This document shows positions 34,629 through 46,207 of a stretch of 64,000 nucleotides of DNA, one piece after another (positions within the stretch are counted from its first letter, which is position 1; each line of letters begins with the position of its first letter). The stretch comes from Hansfordia pulvinata. Taxonomy: Eukaryota; Ascomycota; Sordariomycetes; Xylariales. The translations under genes and the position numbers were made by a program. The stretch is taken from contig BJKQ01000002.1 of NCBI GenBank assembly GCA_006538405.1, positions 2,852,001 to 2,916,000 on the forward strand, in the 5' to 3' direction. Below the pieces are notes generated by a model. The model made no database searches and was not told the origin of the DNA. It saw only the letters and a list, made by a program, of their open reading frames with translations.

Positions 34629-35945
34629 TCAGCGCCAGCCGTAGCGGGAGCCCGCCTCGGCCTTGTTGTTGCGGCCCTGGGCGAAGCTGTCCTCGAGCGC
34701 CTCGCGGTTGCTGTGGACCTGGTTGACGAGCTGGCGCAGGCTGTGCTTCCCCGGGGCGATCGCCCGCACCGGGTTGTACGTCTGCTGGTCCCCGCTGGCG
34801 CGCACCTCCTCGTTGTGCGCGTACTCGCGGTCCGTGTTGAAGTTGATGACGCGCGTCGCCGTCGCCCCGGCCCCGGCTCCGGCCCCGGCCCCATTCTTCG
34901 AGGAGGAGCCCCCTCCTCCCCGTCCGAAGAGCTCCCGCCGCGCCGCAGCCGATAGGTTCATGTCATCGGCGATGGCGCCCAGCGAGTCCGCGGGCGCGTG
35001 CTGCTGCTGCTGCTGCGCGCCGGCGGCGGCGAACTGCGCGTCGTACGCCGCGAGGTCCGCCTGGTCCGCGGCCGCGGCCGCTGCCGAGTCGTGGTGAGCC
35101 TGGTACATGGGGTCGTAGGGGTCGTCGTGGCGCTGCTGCTGCTGCGGCGTCGACGCCGACGAGTACTCGACGGCGGCGTCGTGGTCGGCGGGGGAGGGCT
35201 CCGGGTCGGACAAGATGCCGAAGAGCGAAACCTTCTTCTTCTTCTTCGGTGGGGGCGACTGGTCGTCTGCGACGGGTACGGCGGGGGCGGCGGCGGCGGC
35301 GGCGGCGATGGGTTGAGCGGTAGCGGCGGCGGCGGCGGCGGCAGCGGCTGCCGCTATCTTCTTCTTGCTGTTGGGCGGCTTCCGCGACACGGACAGCGGC
35401 TTGAACATCATGGGCTTGCCGACCAGCTGGACGTCCTCGGCGGCCTTGTGGCCCGCGGGTATGGAGGGCTGCTTGGAGTCTGCGTGGGCGTGGGTGTGTG
35501 ACGCGGCGGCGGCGGCGTCGTCGTCGTTGTCGTCGTCATCGCCGCCGCCGCCGTCCCTGCTGAATCCCGGCGCGGCGCCCGTCTTCAGATTGATGCCCGG
35601 TCGCGGCGCGGGCTTTGCGCCGCCGCCGCCGCCTGCAGCAGGCTTGCGGGCGGCGTTCTTGGGCGGCGGCAGGAACGAGTTGAAGCCGCTGAACTTGCCG
35701 GCGCCCGGGCCGGCGAGACGGGGCCGCTTGGCCGGGGGGTCGGCGTCGGAGGCGGGCGCCTCGGCTGTGGCGGCGGCGGCGGCCTGTGGCAGGCTGACGA
35801 GGATCTTGCCGGGCTTGGAGCGGTCGGTGACTTTCTGGAAGGGCTTCTTCGCGTGGGACTGGGGCTGGGCCTTGGGAGGCGGCGGCGGCGGCGCAAAGCC
35901 CGGGTCGGACTCGGCATCCGAGTCGGAGTAGTCGACGAGCCCCAT
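34629..35945 (-). CDS. PRCC/MAD2B-interacting family protein
   Basis: A 438-residue single-exon protein resembling the PRCC (mitotic checkpoint regulator, MAD2B-interacting) family, nuclear proteins linked to splicing and checkpoint function. The N-terminus MGLVDYSDSDAESD is the family's acidic opening. The conserved part is the C-terminus from about residue 355 (VINFNTDREYAHNEEVRASG), including the NPVRAIAPGKHSLRQLVNQV block and a tail rich in Asn and Arg. The middle is low complexity: poly-Ala blocks, PPPKKKKK motifs and Gln runs. ATG at 35945, TGA at 34631-34629. The family call is from motif memory. Confidence 0.82.
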   Translation of the reverse strand: MGLVDYSDSDAESDPGFAPPPPPPKAQPQSHAKKPFQKVTDRSKPGKILVSLPQAAAAATAEAPASDADPPAKRPRLAGPGAGKFSGFNSFLPPPKNAARKPAAGGGGGAKPAPRPGINLKTGAAPGFSRDGGGGDDDDNDDDAAAAASHTHAHADSKQPSIPAGHKAAEDVQLVGKPMMFKPLSVSRKPPNSKKKIAAAAAAAAAAATAQPIAAAAAAAPAVPVADDQSPPPKKKKKVSLFGILSDPEPSPADHDAAVEYSSASTPQQQQRHDDPYDPMYQAHHDSAAAAAADQADLAAYDAQFAAAGAQQQQQHAPADSLGAIADDMNLSAAARRELFGRGGGGSSSKNGAGAGAGAGATATRVINFNTDREYAHNEEVRASGDQQTYNPVRAIAPGKHSLRQLVNQVHSNREALEDSFAQGRNNKAEAGSRYGWR

Positions 35946-36687
35946 GGCAGCAGCGGCTCTGATTGATCCGTCGCACGGAGGAGGGGAGGCGTTGGGTGTC
36001 GGGGGCGGGGGTTATGGCGATGGTGGCGAGGGAGGGTTGGTTGAGGCGGTTGGGATCGGATGGCGAAGCTTGGGTTGGATTAACCAGCTGAAGAATCTCC
36101 TCCAGCTTCAGCCCAGCCGCTGGTCGGGCATTGGATCCGATGACACCAGCGCCCAACTGCCGCAGAGGGCTTCCTGACCGTCCAGCGGCCACGGCGCTAA
36201 AAAGGTGGGAGGCGGCACGTTTAAGCCCCCATGGGCCCCTGGGTCGGGCCCTATAATGCCTGGCTGGGGGAATGCTCACAGGGCCCAACCAGCTGTAGCG
36301 AGACTGGAGCCCCTCTACATAGAAGTAGAGGGCAGACAACTCAGGGTTGAACATAACCCGACTCAAATTGATGAGGCGGGACGGCGATGCATCACCATGG
36401 AAGTGGATGGAGTGCAGAGTCCGGCTTGAACGCCAGCTGACGTACCTGAGCAATTGAGATATCTAGAATATCTAGTAGGTATATGTCTTCTTTTCTCCTT
36501 GTCTATTGTACCTAAAGTAATCTATGCTGCCACCCTACTTTCTGTCTTTCAGTGCACTCTATCAAGCTGGTGCCGCCCATCCTGGGGTCGTCGTTTGAGG
36601 CCGTTGGCTCCGAGGCTTCGCGGTGCCTCATGTACATAGTCGCCTTCCAGGCTTCGATTCGTCTGACGAGGGACATACCTTCATCGT
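35946..36687. other. Intergenic, PRCC-like gene promoter
   Basis: Upstream region of the PRCC-like gene and 3' flank of the secreted-protein gene. It includes a direct TCTAGAATATCTAG-like AT-rich patch near 36463-36476. No gene seen. Confidence 0.55.
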
Positions 36688-37413
36688 CTACTTCCGAGGG
36701 CCGTTCTTATTCCCGTACAGTATCATGTTGGTTAACTCCTCTTCGGTGTACTTCTCCTCCGGCTCCTCCTCCTCTACCCGCCCTTCGCCCTGGAACTGGA
36801 CCTGCTTCCGAGCTGCGGGCTTGACAACGGCCGTCTTCCCCAGCGAGAGGATGTCCTGCACGATGCTCACCTCGACTGGGGCGCCGCCGGCCACCTTCTT
36901 CAGCTCTTTCGTCAGACTGTTCCGGGCCCTGCCCAGGTACATGCCGTACTTTGGCTCGATATAACTCTGCCGAGGGTCCCTGATCTCCTTGCCTTCAGAG
37001 GTCCAGAACAGACCGTTCAGCGGCCAGGTGATGTAGGCCTCGATCTTGTCCACGTTCTCCAGCTTGGAGTAGAACTCGGCCTTCATGTTCTCCTCGGCCT
37101 TGTTCCACTGCTCGCTGACGAAGGCCGAGCGCGAGATGTCGTCCGCCGGGGAGCTCTGCACGGCGGTCCGGTACGCGCTGCCTCCGTCGACCATGGCCAC
37201 GATGGCCACGACGATGTTGTCCTTCTCCACGGCCTCCGGGGCCTCGAGCTGCGCCTCGGCCCCCGAGGCACCGGCTCTGATGTTCTTGGTGCGGAGACGG
37301 GGCTGCCCGTCGTCGCGCTGCTGGAGCTGTGCGTTTCTGGGGATGCTGGCGCCCAGCGCCGAGCTGGCCAGCAGGCCGGCCGCGAATATCCGGGCAATCT
37401 TTCCCAAAGACAT
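36688..37413 (-). CDS. Secreted protein of unknown function, 241 aa
   Basis: A single exon from ATG 37413 to TAG 36690-36688. Residues 1-21 form a signal peptide (hydrophobic IFAAGLLASSALGAS with an Ala-x-Ala-like cut). A short pro-like segment follows, with a QQRDDGQ region that could be a Kex2-type site. The mature part has a VVAIVAMVDGGSAYRTAV strand region and an aromatic block (AYITWPLNGLFWTSEGKE). Further on are PKYGMYLGRARNSLTKELKK and a Glu-rich segment near residue 215. It contains no cysteine, so it is unlike disulfide-rich effectors. I do not recognise a family. Confidence 0.75.
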   Translation of the reverse strand: MSLGKIARIFAAGLLASSALGASIPRNAQLQQRDDGQPRLRTKNIRAGASGAEAQLEAPEAVEKDNIVVAIVAMVDGGSAYRTAVQSSPADDISRSAFVSEQWNKAEENMKAEFYSKLENVDKIEAYITWPLNGLFWTSEGKEIRDPRQSYIEPKYGMYLGRARNSLTKELKKVAGGAPVEVSIVQDILSLGKTAVVKPAARKQVQFQGEGRVEEEEPEEKYTEEELTNMILYGNKNGPRK

Positions 37414-38621
37414 GGCGAGGACTATGGAGCTGGGAAGACAAGGCGGTCAGGTGGCGCTGGGAGTAGGATGCTCTTCCTATCTGGAGTAAGCTGGCGGTGA
37501 GAAATGAGATATGCTCCCTGTAGAAAATCACGTCGAGGAGACGGGGTTCATGTCAGTCTTTATAGGGCAGCCTGGATCTACGCACTCATGGAACAGACCG
37601 GCCTGTGTCGTCCCAGAGGCTGGCTCCTGGGGGCTCTCTGTGCACCACCCAAAAAAACATCCGCCTGGTGTGCTCGCTTGCGGCATGCCCGGCATGGTTA
37701 CTCGACTAGAGGCGACAGATGAATCAGCTTATCGTGGGCCGTGGGGCTCTGATGAGCCAATACTCTTGTGCCGGCTGCCCGCTTCCGCCACAGCTCGCTT
37801 GACCGTTGAGCCTCACTACCCCGGGGCTCTTTTTCTTCGCGTGGTTGACCAAGTTTGGACGACGAGGACGGGGCCGCACGGCGACTGGATGGCTGTCTCC
37901 CTCGAGGCTGTCACGTATATCCGCATTGATGGCGATCGCGTCAGAGTTCAGCCGCGCCGGTGAGTTGCATCAGGCACGCGACACGGTTGGTGGCCACCGA
38001 AGCATGTCAGATCTGACTTGAGCCTCGTCATGCACCCTGTTGCCATCAGCACACCAGGCGGCTGGCTACCCAACAAGCCCTCGGTGCGTTTGAGTGGAAG
38101 GTCGGTACTGATGCAAATTATCCGTGACTGCCTAACTCACCTCTTCGACGCCACAGAGACAGGGCACGTCTTAAAGCACAGCCTGGGAGGAAAACCTCGC
38201 ATGACTGAGACCACAGCTCTTGTGGCAATATGAAGACCGTGCCCAATGAATATACGCCACACGTAGTGAAGCCACATGCTCTCAAGCGTGGAAGTAGCAA
38301 GCTATCCGACTCAAATGTGAAGTCAGAGCTTCCCAGGCCGGGACACTTCTCAGTACGATGCTCGGGCGGCCACAGTGTCGTTCAGCTCGGCATCGTGAGG
38401 GTAAAACGGGAGCAAGATAGTTGGCGTGCAATCTCTGACGTCTCGCATCTCAATTGATCGGCCGTAGCGATGGCGTAGGCTTCCGGCCACTCGGTATGTA
38501 TGCGCCTCACCAATACACCGTCTCTCTACCCTGTTATACGCCGCATCCACTCCGTGCTCCTCGCCCAGACAACTCGTCTCGCCCACAGAAATCACTAGAC
38601 CCAGGATGTTATAGTGGCAAA
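37414..38621. other. Intergenic, no gene seen
   Basis: 5' flank of the secreted-protein gene and 3' flank of the alcohol dehydrogenase. Frames are short and overlapping, without coding bias. Confidence 0.55.
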
Positions 38622-40253
38622 TCAGCGAAGGTCGATGACGGCCCGGCCGATGAGCTTGCCCTCTTCCATCTCCCTGAAGATCTGAGGAGAAGCAGTCAGA
38701 TTTAGCCGTCCGGCACCCAAACGGGAAGGGGCGAAGGAAAAAGGGAAACAAAAAAAAAAAACATTGGGCCAACTCACAGCTCCCACTTCGTCCATCTTGC
38801 GGATCTGGTAGTGTGCCTTGACGAGGCCCTCGGCCGCAATCGCAATCGCCTCCTTGGTCTCGAGGCGATTGGCCGTTTTGATGCCTGCGAGAAGAAGTCG
38901 GGTCAAGTCAGCACAACTGGGTCTTTCCTCTCTTGTCGCTCCCTTTTCTTCGTCTCTCTCTCTCTCTTGCGGGACAACACCCGGGCGCTCTGCTTACCTA
39001 TAGCGCGCAGCTCGTTGTTGATGAACTGCCCCGGGTCGGCGAACGTGAAGGGGCTGCCCTCGGGCACGCCGATGGCGACGACGGTGCCGCGGAACCGCAG
39101 CCACGACGGGCTCTGCGCGTACGACGCCTGGCTCGACGTGCACGCCAGCACGACCGCGGCGCCCGCGGCCCCCGTCGCCGCCCACACCGCCTCGCCCATC
39201 TCCTTGTCCCCCGCGTGGTCGCGGTAGTCCACGAACGCCTCCGCGCCCAGCTCCCCCGGCAGAAGGCCTCCTTGTCCGCGCCCCCGTCGACCGCGACCAC
39301 CCGCGCCCCCAGCGCCCGCGCGTACTGCACCCCGAAGTGGCCCACGCCGCCCCCGCGCCCGTCACCACCACCCAGTCGCCGCGCCCGGCCCCCGCGCGCC
39401 GCAGCGCCGCGTACACGCTGACCCCGCCGCACATGAGCGGCCCGAGCCCCGCGAGGTCGGCCGGCTCCGGGCCCGAGGGGTCGGCGGTGATCTGGGTGAC
39501 GTAGCGCGCCGAGGCGATGCAGTACTGCTGGAACGTGCCCGGCGTGTAGAAGCCCGATATCTTGATCTCGGCGCAGCTCGACTCGCCGCCGACCAGGCAC
39601 CGGTCTGGGGGTGGGCTTGTTGTTAGTGGGTTTTGTCTTCTTCTTTTCTTGACGCGCTCTTCTTCTCCTCTTTCTGGAAAACGACGGGGCGGAGGGGGGC
39701 CAAGTGATAGACGAATGGCTGAGGGCCCTCCTCGAGTTGCTGTGCTGGCCCAGTGTGGGTGTGGGTGACTTACCGCAGTGAAGACAGGCGTCGGCCGTGT
39801 ACCCGATGCCCGCGTAGGTCCCGACTGCAGGGGACGTCACGCCGGGCCCCAGGGCGACGACCCGGCCGACCCCCTCGTGGCCGCCGATCTGGTCTGTAGA
39901 TGGGTTTCCGTCAGTCAGAGCGCGGGGGCGAGCGAATGAAGCGGAGCGCTCGGGGTAGGCGTACCCTTGGCAGTTGGGACGGGGAGCATGGGGTTCGTGA
40001 GGGTGCAGAACCCATAGTCGGTGTGGCAGATGCCCGAGTAAGAGCTGCAAGCTGGTGGATCAGCGCCGCCCGCGCCGGCGAGGTCGATTAATCCCCTCGG
40101 ACGAGGGCGGTGTACTCACAGGCGAACCAGCACCTCTCCCGGTCCGGGGATCGGGATTGTGAGCTCTTTAACGGCAGTCTTGGTCGTGCCCGGCTCCGCG
40201 TACACCACGGCGCGGTTCACCTCAGAGTCGGTCGCCTGTGTAGAGTCTGCCAT
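38622..40253 (-). CDS. Zinc-dependent alcohol dehydrogenase, 369 aa
   Basis: Medium-chain NAD(P)-dependent alcohol dehydrogenase. Six exons: 40253-40120, 40044-39965, 39893-39774, 39604-38998, 38884-38778 and 38681-38622; all junctions keep frame. Catalytic zinc ligands are visible: Cys in SGICHTDYG and the GHEGVGRVV motif. The structural zinc lobe has four Cys spaced C-x2-C-x2-C-x7-C (CLHCDRC...C). The Rossmann motif GAGGGVGHFGVQYA lies in exon 4 but is cut by a frameshift, and a second frameshift follows about 30 residues later. The C-terminal IFREMEEGKLIGRAVIDL is typical of fungal ADHs. With two missing bases counted, the total is exactly 370 codons. No targeting signal is obvious, so likely cytosolic. 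Confidence 0.9.
39253..39257 (-). other. ADH frameshift site, C5 (G5 on coding strand)
   Basis: Coding reads KEAFCRG up to here and resumes as ELGAEAFVDYRD in the frame expected after one lost base. A sixth G on the coding strand restores it. Confidence 0.85.
39350..39354 (-). other. ADH frameshift site in the Rossmann motif, C5
   Basis: Coding VVVTGAG switches frame to GGVGHFGVQYA. The break falls inside the dinucleotide-binding glycine motif, where a sixth G on the coding strand restores GAGGGVG. Confidence 0.87.
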
Positions 40254-42919
40254 CGCGAAGACTGGTGCTTTGCTGGGGCTGATGTTGACTTTGTTGGGTA
40301 TTCGATGGTGCAGTGGAACCGACTGGCTGAGAGGCTTTTGTGTCGGCAGGCTGAACGAACTTGGCTTTCTGCGCGTACTTAGTCTGAGCGACACTGCTCT
40401 TTATAAGTTCTCCCAGGCCGTCGGCGAGGTTCTTCAGACCGCCAGCCTTGCGTGCGACCCCTGCCCCGTCAGTGCAACCCTCAACTCCTCTTATAACCAA
40501 CCCGCAACTGGGATGATCCCACCCTCTGCCGCACCGGGTAAGCAGGAGGAGGAATCCTAGCCGGCCTGTCAACGCTGCCCCATGCGAGCTCCCCACCCGA
40601 GCGATGGGTCGCTGCTCTACGTAGGGCGGCGGCGGGCCGCCAGCGCAGCAGCCGAGAAGCCGACTGATGGCGGGGCCGATGCCGCGGCACTCGAGGGGGC
40701 ATCATGCTATGGGGTTTCGGAGCTTCGGCCAGTCGAGGAGAGGAGACGCCGTTCTGAAGGCCAGGGTGTCGGTGTCTGTGCATCCTCGCCGGGAGATGAA
40801 CGCGTGCGGTCTCGCAAAGTGAGCTCTCAAAGTGAGCGCGCCACCCGTCACTATCCGCTTGTCTTTACAAGCATCTTGTCTTGTCAATCTTGCGCCAGGG
40901 AGACCCGTGAGAACTGTATGCCGGTCATAGGCGGAGGTTAGAGAACCCGGGCCCCTCTCGTACGGCCGAGCTCGTCTGCTTGCAGCCAATACGTACGAGA
41001 GCAGAAGAGCTATTACGCTTACCTTGATTTCCCTGACCTCCTCCCGGCCATCTGCGCATTTTGCGTGTTCGGCTCTGCCGGGTCCCGTGTGCCTGTCGCT
41101 GGCAGGGATCGCTGAGGATTGTGGGGGAGGTGAAGGGATGGAGCCTCAGCTCGCGCACGCGCAACCCTGCGACAGTGCGTGAGTGCCCAGACGGACGGGG
41201 ACACAGACGTCAAGTTCCAATGGCGGGCGCTGGGGTCATATTCAGCAGCGCCCACAGCTTGCGGTGTGGGCGGCGCAACCCTGCTGACCGACGGCGGGCG
41301 AGACATGGGCCCGATCTGGAGAATAGAGTCGAGCGAGATGGTCAGGCTGGCCCGGATCGCGTCAGGCGCAGGACGCATCTCGGAAGGTGTTGCTTATGGT
41401 TGGATGATAGCTATCGATAAGTAAGACGTGGGTGCTTGGGTGATGATGAGGGCGGAGGATGCGAAGCGGAAGCCGTCCGAGCTGGAGGTTGTGGCGTCGA
41501 GGGTTAAGGCAGCGAATCGTGGGAGGCAGTGGAATCGGGACGGGAGACGGCAGCATTGGTGGCACCAGGGAAGAACCATATGACGTGGCGACGGAGGTGG
41601 GATGGTGGAAGAGAAGACATCCATTTCCAGCACGCTACGAGACGGAGTAGATGGATGGACGGACTCCGTTGGATGACTTGAAACGGGCTGTCTCCGTATG
41701 CGGCGCGGGTGGTTCGTACGAGCACCTCGTGATCAGTTTCGGTCACGTCGAGGCCCTTTGTGCTTCATCACGCTGCGGCTTGGGCCACCGTATCCGTACT
41801 GGACTGCACACCTGCCTGTCTCCCATTATGCGAGGTCGTCTTGGGTGGGCAACTCGAGTCGGATGCAGTTCTATGGGCATTTGGAAGAAACCCACCTCGG
41901 CAGGTTCGTATCCATTGAAGTGAGGCACACAAGACAGGCCGATTGAAGAATATCAGTTGCATGATGCATTTCGCTGCACTGTGAACGCCTGCAGTTACCA
42001 GACAAATCCACGACATGCGGCCCAAGGCACCTCCGGCCTGGATCCAGGGTATTTTGGGTAGATACCTCTATTATGGGTATGAGGTACCTAGAAGTATGCA
42101 TGTTCCGGGTGCCTGCAAGTCGCCTCTCTACCAGTTGGCAAGAGCTCCTTTGGCTGCGTTGTTCGTCTGACGTTCCATGTCATCGCTGCTTGTGTACCTG
42201 CCGGTATCTGATGGATACACCATGTTCCATACAGAGTCAAGACCGTTGGGCGTGCGTCAGCTGGACAGCCACCCGTAATGGGAGTGCGAGTACTCATACG
42301 AGGCATAACGTAACGGCGCGGGCTGGACGCCAGGTACATGTACTGGACAGCCTTGAGGACGGTACGGGGGCGGGGCCAGGGCTGGCGGGCGGCGCTGCAG
42401 TCGACACGTGCGTGTCCGTAGAGCGGGCCTCACTGATGGGCAGTGTCTCGCCTCACCCAGCAGATCGTCCCTCGTCCTTATCACCCGCCCAGCTTTGGGC
42501 GCATCCAACCCATCCTTATCAGCATCGCCCCGGTCGCATGAGCATGTCTGTCTGTGTCGGCTCTGCCCGCCTGCCTGCCTGACCTGCATCGCGGACTCTC
42601 CTCCCCTCCCCCTCCTCCCTCCGCTCCGGCTCTCCGAACCTCACCGTCCTGCGCATGCTTCCCGCGACCGACATGCTCGCCGAGTACTTATTAGACGGCC
42701 CGCGTCCCATCTGTTGCCGACTCATCTCGCCCCAGACCCACCATCTGGCGCCTAAGTTATTAGCTCGGATCAGATCTACGGGTACCACTTACCAGTCACC
42801 CTCTCCGATTGTCGCGCTGGCGGGACATGATTGCCACCGCCCTCTAGTCCAAACACACCACCAGACCCGTGCGTCCGTCCCCGACTGGGCGCTCGCTTCC
42901 CATCGCCACACCCTCAGAC
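40254..42919. other. 2.7 kb intergenic, divergent promoters
   Basis: Spacer between the ADH (minus) and the nucleoside transporter (plus). A GATACCTC...GAGGTACCTAG arrangement lies at about 42061-42092. The 42,500-42,650 stretch is pyrimidine-rich and precedes the transporter leader. No gene supported. Confidence 0.55.
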
Positions 42920-44471
42920 ATGGGCCCCGACTACTCGTTCAAGGCCACCGCCGAGCAGGCCTCGCGGTCGGCCATGGGGCGTCTGACGTCACTCGTCAGC
43001 GGCAAGCAGGCTGAGCACCAGTACGGAACCCTCGACCGCCGCAGGCCCTCGGCCGACCACAGCGACGCAGCCAGCGACGCCAGCGACGACAACGACGACG
43101 ACGACTACTATGGCGACGGGCCCGAGGCTGAAGCCGCCTTTTCGTGGGTGGAATACGCCATCTTCACCCTCCTGGGCGTGGCCATGCTGTGGGCCTGGTA
43201 CGTGTCGCCCAACTTGCCCCCTTCCACGCCGTGGCCCGCGATTCGGCCGTGAGCGCTGCCGCTGACTTTGGCCGCCCCCAGGAACATGTTCATCGCCGCG
43301 GCGCCCTATTTCCAGGCTCGCTTCATGGAGGACGAGTGGACTCTCAACAACTTCCAGTCGGCCATCGTGTCCGTGTCGACGCTGACCAACCTGGGCACCA
43401 TGGCGCTGCTGGCCAACATGCAGGCCTCGGCGTCGTACCCATTCCGGATCCAGCTCGCGCTTTACGTCAATGTCGCCGTCTTTGTGCTGCTGACCATCTC
43501 GACCCGCTGCTTCCTCGACGTCGCGCCCGCCCTGTACCTCGGTTTCGTGCTGTGCATGGTGGCCCTGGCGGCCTGGGCCTCGGCGATGGTCCAGAACGGC
43601 GCGCTGGGCTTCGCCGCCAGCTTCAGCCGGCCCGAGTACATGCAGGCCATCATGGCGGGGCAGGCCGTCGCGGGGGTCCTGCCGCCGCTCGTGCAGGTCC
43701 TGTCGGTGCTCGCGGCCCCGGCGGCGGACCCGGACCAGGCGGCCCGCCTGCACGCGGTGACGCGGGAGGAGGGGACGACGGCCTTCATCTACTTCCTCAC
43801 GGCCGTCGCCATGTCGGCCGTGTGCGTGTTTGCCTTCTTCCCGCTGCACCTGCGCCACAACCGCCGGGCCGAGGGCCAGGCCATCCGGCGCATGACGGTC
43901 TCGTTTGGCAGCATCGAGGAGTCGGACCCGGCGACGCGGCGGCACGTGGGCATGGGACGCTCCTGAGGAAGCTGCACTGGCTCGCGGGGGCGTCTTCATG
44001 TGCTTTGTGGTGAGCATGTTCTTCCCCGTCTTCACGCCCAAGGTGGTGTCGGTGGCGCCGATCGACGAGGCGAACCGGCTGCAGATGCCGGCCGGCTTCA
44101 TCTCGCTGGGCTTCCTGTTCTGGAACATTGGCGACCTGTGCGGGCGGGGGCTGGCGCTGGTCCTGCCGTGCCGCCAGCGGCCGGGGTGGCTGTTCGCGTT
44201 CAGCATGGCGCGCTTCCTCTTCATCCCGCTCTACGGCCTGTGCAACCTGCACGGCCGGGGGGCCGTGGTCAACAGCGACCTGTTCTACCTGCTGGTGGTG
44301 CAGGTGTCGTACGGCATGACGACGGGGTGGCTGGCGTCGAACTGCATGATGGCGGCGGGCGACTACGTCGACGAGGAGGAGCGGGCGGCGTCTGGCGGGT
44401 TCATGGGGCTGTGCTTGGTGGCCGGACTGGCGTTTGGAAGCTTGCTGACCTTTACTGCGGCCGGGGTCTGA
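42920..44471 (+). CDS. Equilibrative nucleoside transporter (SLC29/Fun26-like)
   Basis: Membrane carrier for nucleosides; the fungal homologue Fun26 works in the vacuole membrane. Exons are 42920-43197 and 43282-44471 with an 84-nt phase 2 intron. The hydrophilic N-terminus has an acidic run near residues 57-62. TM1 (EYAIFTLLGVAMLWAW, then NMFIAAAPYF across the junction) and the QSAIVSVSTLTNLG segment are characteristic. A cytosolic loop near residues 300-330 separates the N-terminal helices from the C-terminal five, with MFFPVFTPK, LGFLFWNIGDLCGRG and SNCMMAAG. Two one-base losses in the loop (43945-43960 and 43986-43990) make the frame stop at a TGA in the 43960s. Corrected length is 489 residues, and the total becomes divisible by three. 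Confidence 0.9.
43945..43960 (+). other. ENT frameshift site near GGG
   Basis: The frame from exon 1 must change to the frame reading TLLRKLHWLA within this interval. One extra G in the GGG at 43954-43956 does this, but the exact base is unclear. Confidence 0.65.
43986..43990 (+). other. ENT frameshift site, G5 run
   Basis: LLRKLHWLA ends here and GVFMCFVVSMFFPVF continues one frame back. A sixth G restores continuity. Confidence 0.85.
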
Positions 44472-44824
44472 CGGACGCTCTCTACATACATAGACTAAGT
44501 AGACGTCACGGGGGGATAGAAGGTCGAGTTCTCAGGCAGACAGAGACAGGCTCGGGTAGACGAGGCACACAATGGACAAGGAAGATACCGCGATGACAGA
44601 CTGGCCGCGAGGTGATCAGGCGGGAGAAGAGCCGGGTCTGGTGTTTGCAACCGGCCTGCCTGGGTGACTCGAATCCATCGTACAAAACTTGGCCCACGCA
44701 GCCGACGGGTGGGTAGCCCCGGCTGCCTATCTTTGATCCATTGCCATCAGCCCGGCCCGGCCGTGGGTTAGCAGACCGGACCTCGACTGCGAGGCGGTGT
44801 TTGAGGCAATCTCAGACCCGCCGG

Positions 44825-44874
44825 GGGGGCCATTGGGGGCCACTGGGGGCCACCACGGGGTCTCTGGGGTCTCT
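44825..44874. repeat. Tandem GGGGGCCAYT and GGGGTCTCT repeats
   Basis: Three 10-bp units (44825, 44835, 44845) differ at one or two end positions. Two 9-bp units follow at 44857 and 44866. Confidence 0.85.
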
Positions 44875-46168
44875 GGCCCGCTGCACACATGACTCCAGAC
44901 CCCGCGGCGCTTACGCCGACGGAGACCTTTAGCATCATGTTTCCACTATTTTTCTCACTTGTGAGGTGTAGGTGGTGTGGTAGGTGGAGAGGTACTCGTA
45001 GACTCCCTCACTTTTGCTCTGGAATCTGACCGTGTCTGCGCGCCATGCCAGCCTGTGGTACGCAGTCCTTTTTTTCCCCCCCTCTCCTTGTTCTTCTTCT
45101 TCTTCCAGGGCCAGAGCCGAGGGCCAACCTGAACGGCCCCTGGATCAAAAGGTACGGTATAGGCAAGGTATGTACGTAGGTAAGTATTTGTATATACCCA
45201 CCTACCAGGGCTACTTGTCTAGGTACCTACCTACACCAGACCTAAACACATTCGCGGCAGGGGCGAACCTGCCTGGGGATTGTCGTCTTGACACATTGTC
45301 GCCTCGTCGACATAATACGAGGCACTGCTCCCTCTTTTCTCTCCCTCTTACTCTGTGTCTGTGTGTGTCAAGCACCGCGTCTCGGCGCATCACCCATATC
45401 CCACCGCTTCGTCTCGCCTCGCTTCGCCTCGTATCCATTGTATCACATCTCGTCGCAACTGAAGGCGCGCTCCATCACCAGTCCATGCAAATCGTCACTC
45501 GTCCGCCAGCTTCCCCAACCAGAGCCCCGCGCCGAGACGCCGACCAGGCAGGCGGCCGTTGTCCTCACCCCACCACCACACCACCTACGAGTATACCCAC
45601 CCGACCAGAGCAGTGTACGAGTACCTGAAAAAGAAACTTGCGTACCTACGTACGAGTGACTCGGATTTGCCGCCGGCGCCAGCGAGCAAAGCGTGGGCCA
45701 GACCCACTGTGCCCGCGGCTCGTGGTGGAGGGGAAAGACACGAAGAGGAGGGTGGACTGCGGTTGGATCCTGGCGGTAGAAAAATGAGAAAAGAATAAGA
45801 AAAAAAAAACGACCCAAGGCCTATTCACCAGTCGCGAAAAAGCGTTACGTTACCCCTGCCCTCCCCTCGCGCCGCATTCCCGCGCCGCACTGCACCGCAT
45901 CGAAAGAGGAGGCAACCAGGATCTGGCGGCGTCTTTTCACACCATTTTCTGTTTAAATCCACTCTCCTCCCCCTCCTACCTCCCTCCCCCTCTTCTTCTC
46001 TCTCTCTCTTATTTTCATCAATCGCTGCAAACACACAACGCTCTCCGCGCGACAGGACACGGGACGGGCTTCGGAGGATTGGAAGGGACTTGGGAATTGG
46101 GGGCCGAAGGGAGAGGGAACCAGCACCAACATACAACGGCAAATCGCATCGCCATCAATCGCACCTCA

Positions 46169-46207
<39 letters not shown>
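46169..46207. repeat. (TCG)13 microsatellite
   Basis: Perfect trinucleotide tract in the non-coding region upstream of IPK1. Confidence 0.92.

Noticed and set aside
44655..44675. ACTCGAATCC word resembling a tRNA B-box
   Set aside because: No paired T-stem and no matching A-box at the right distance.
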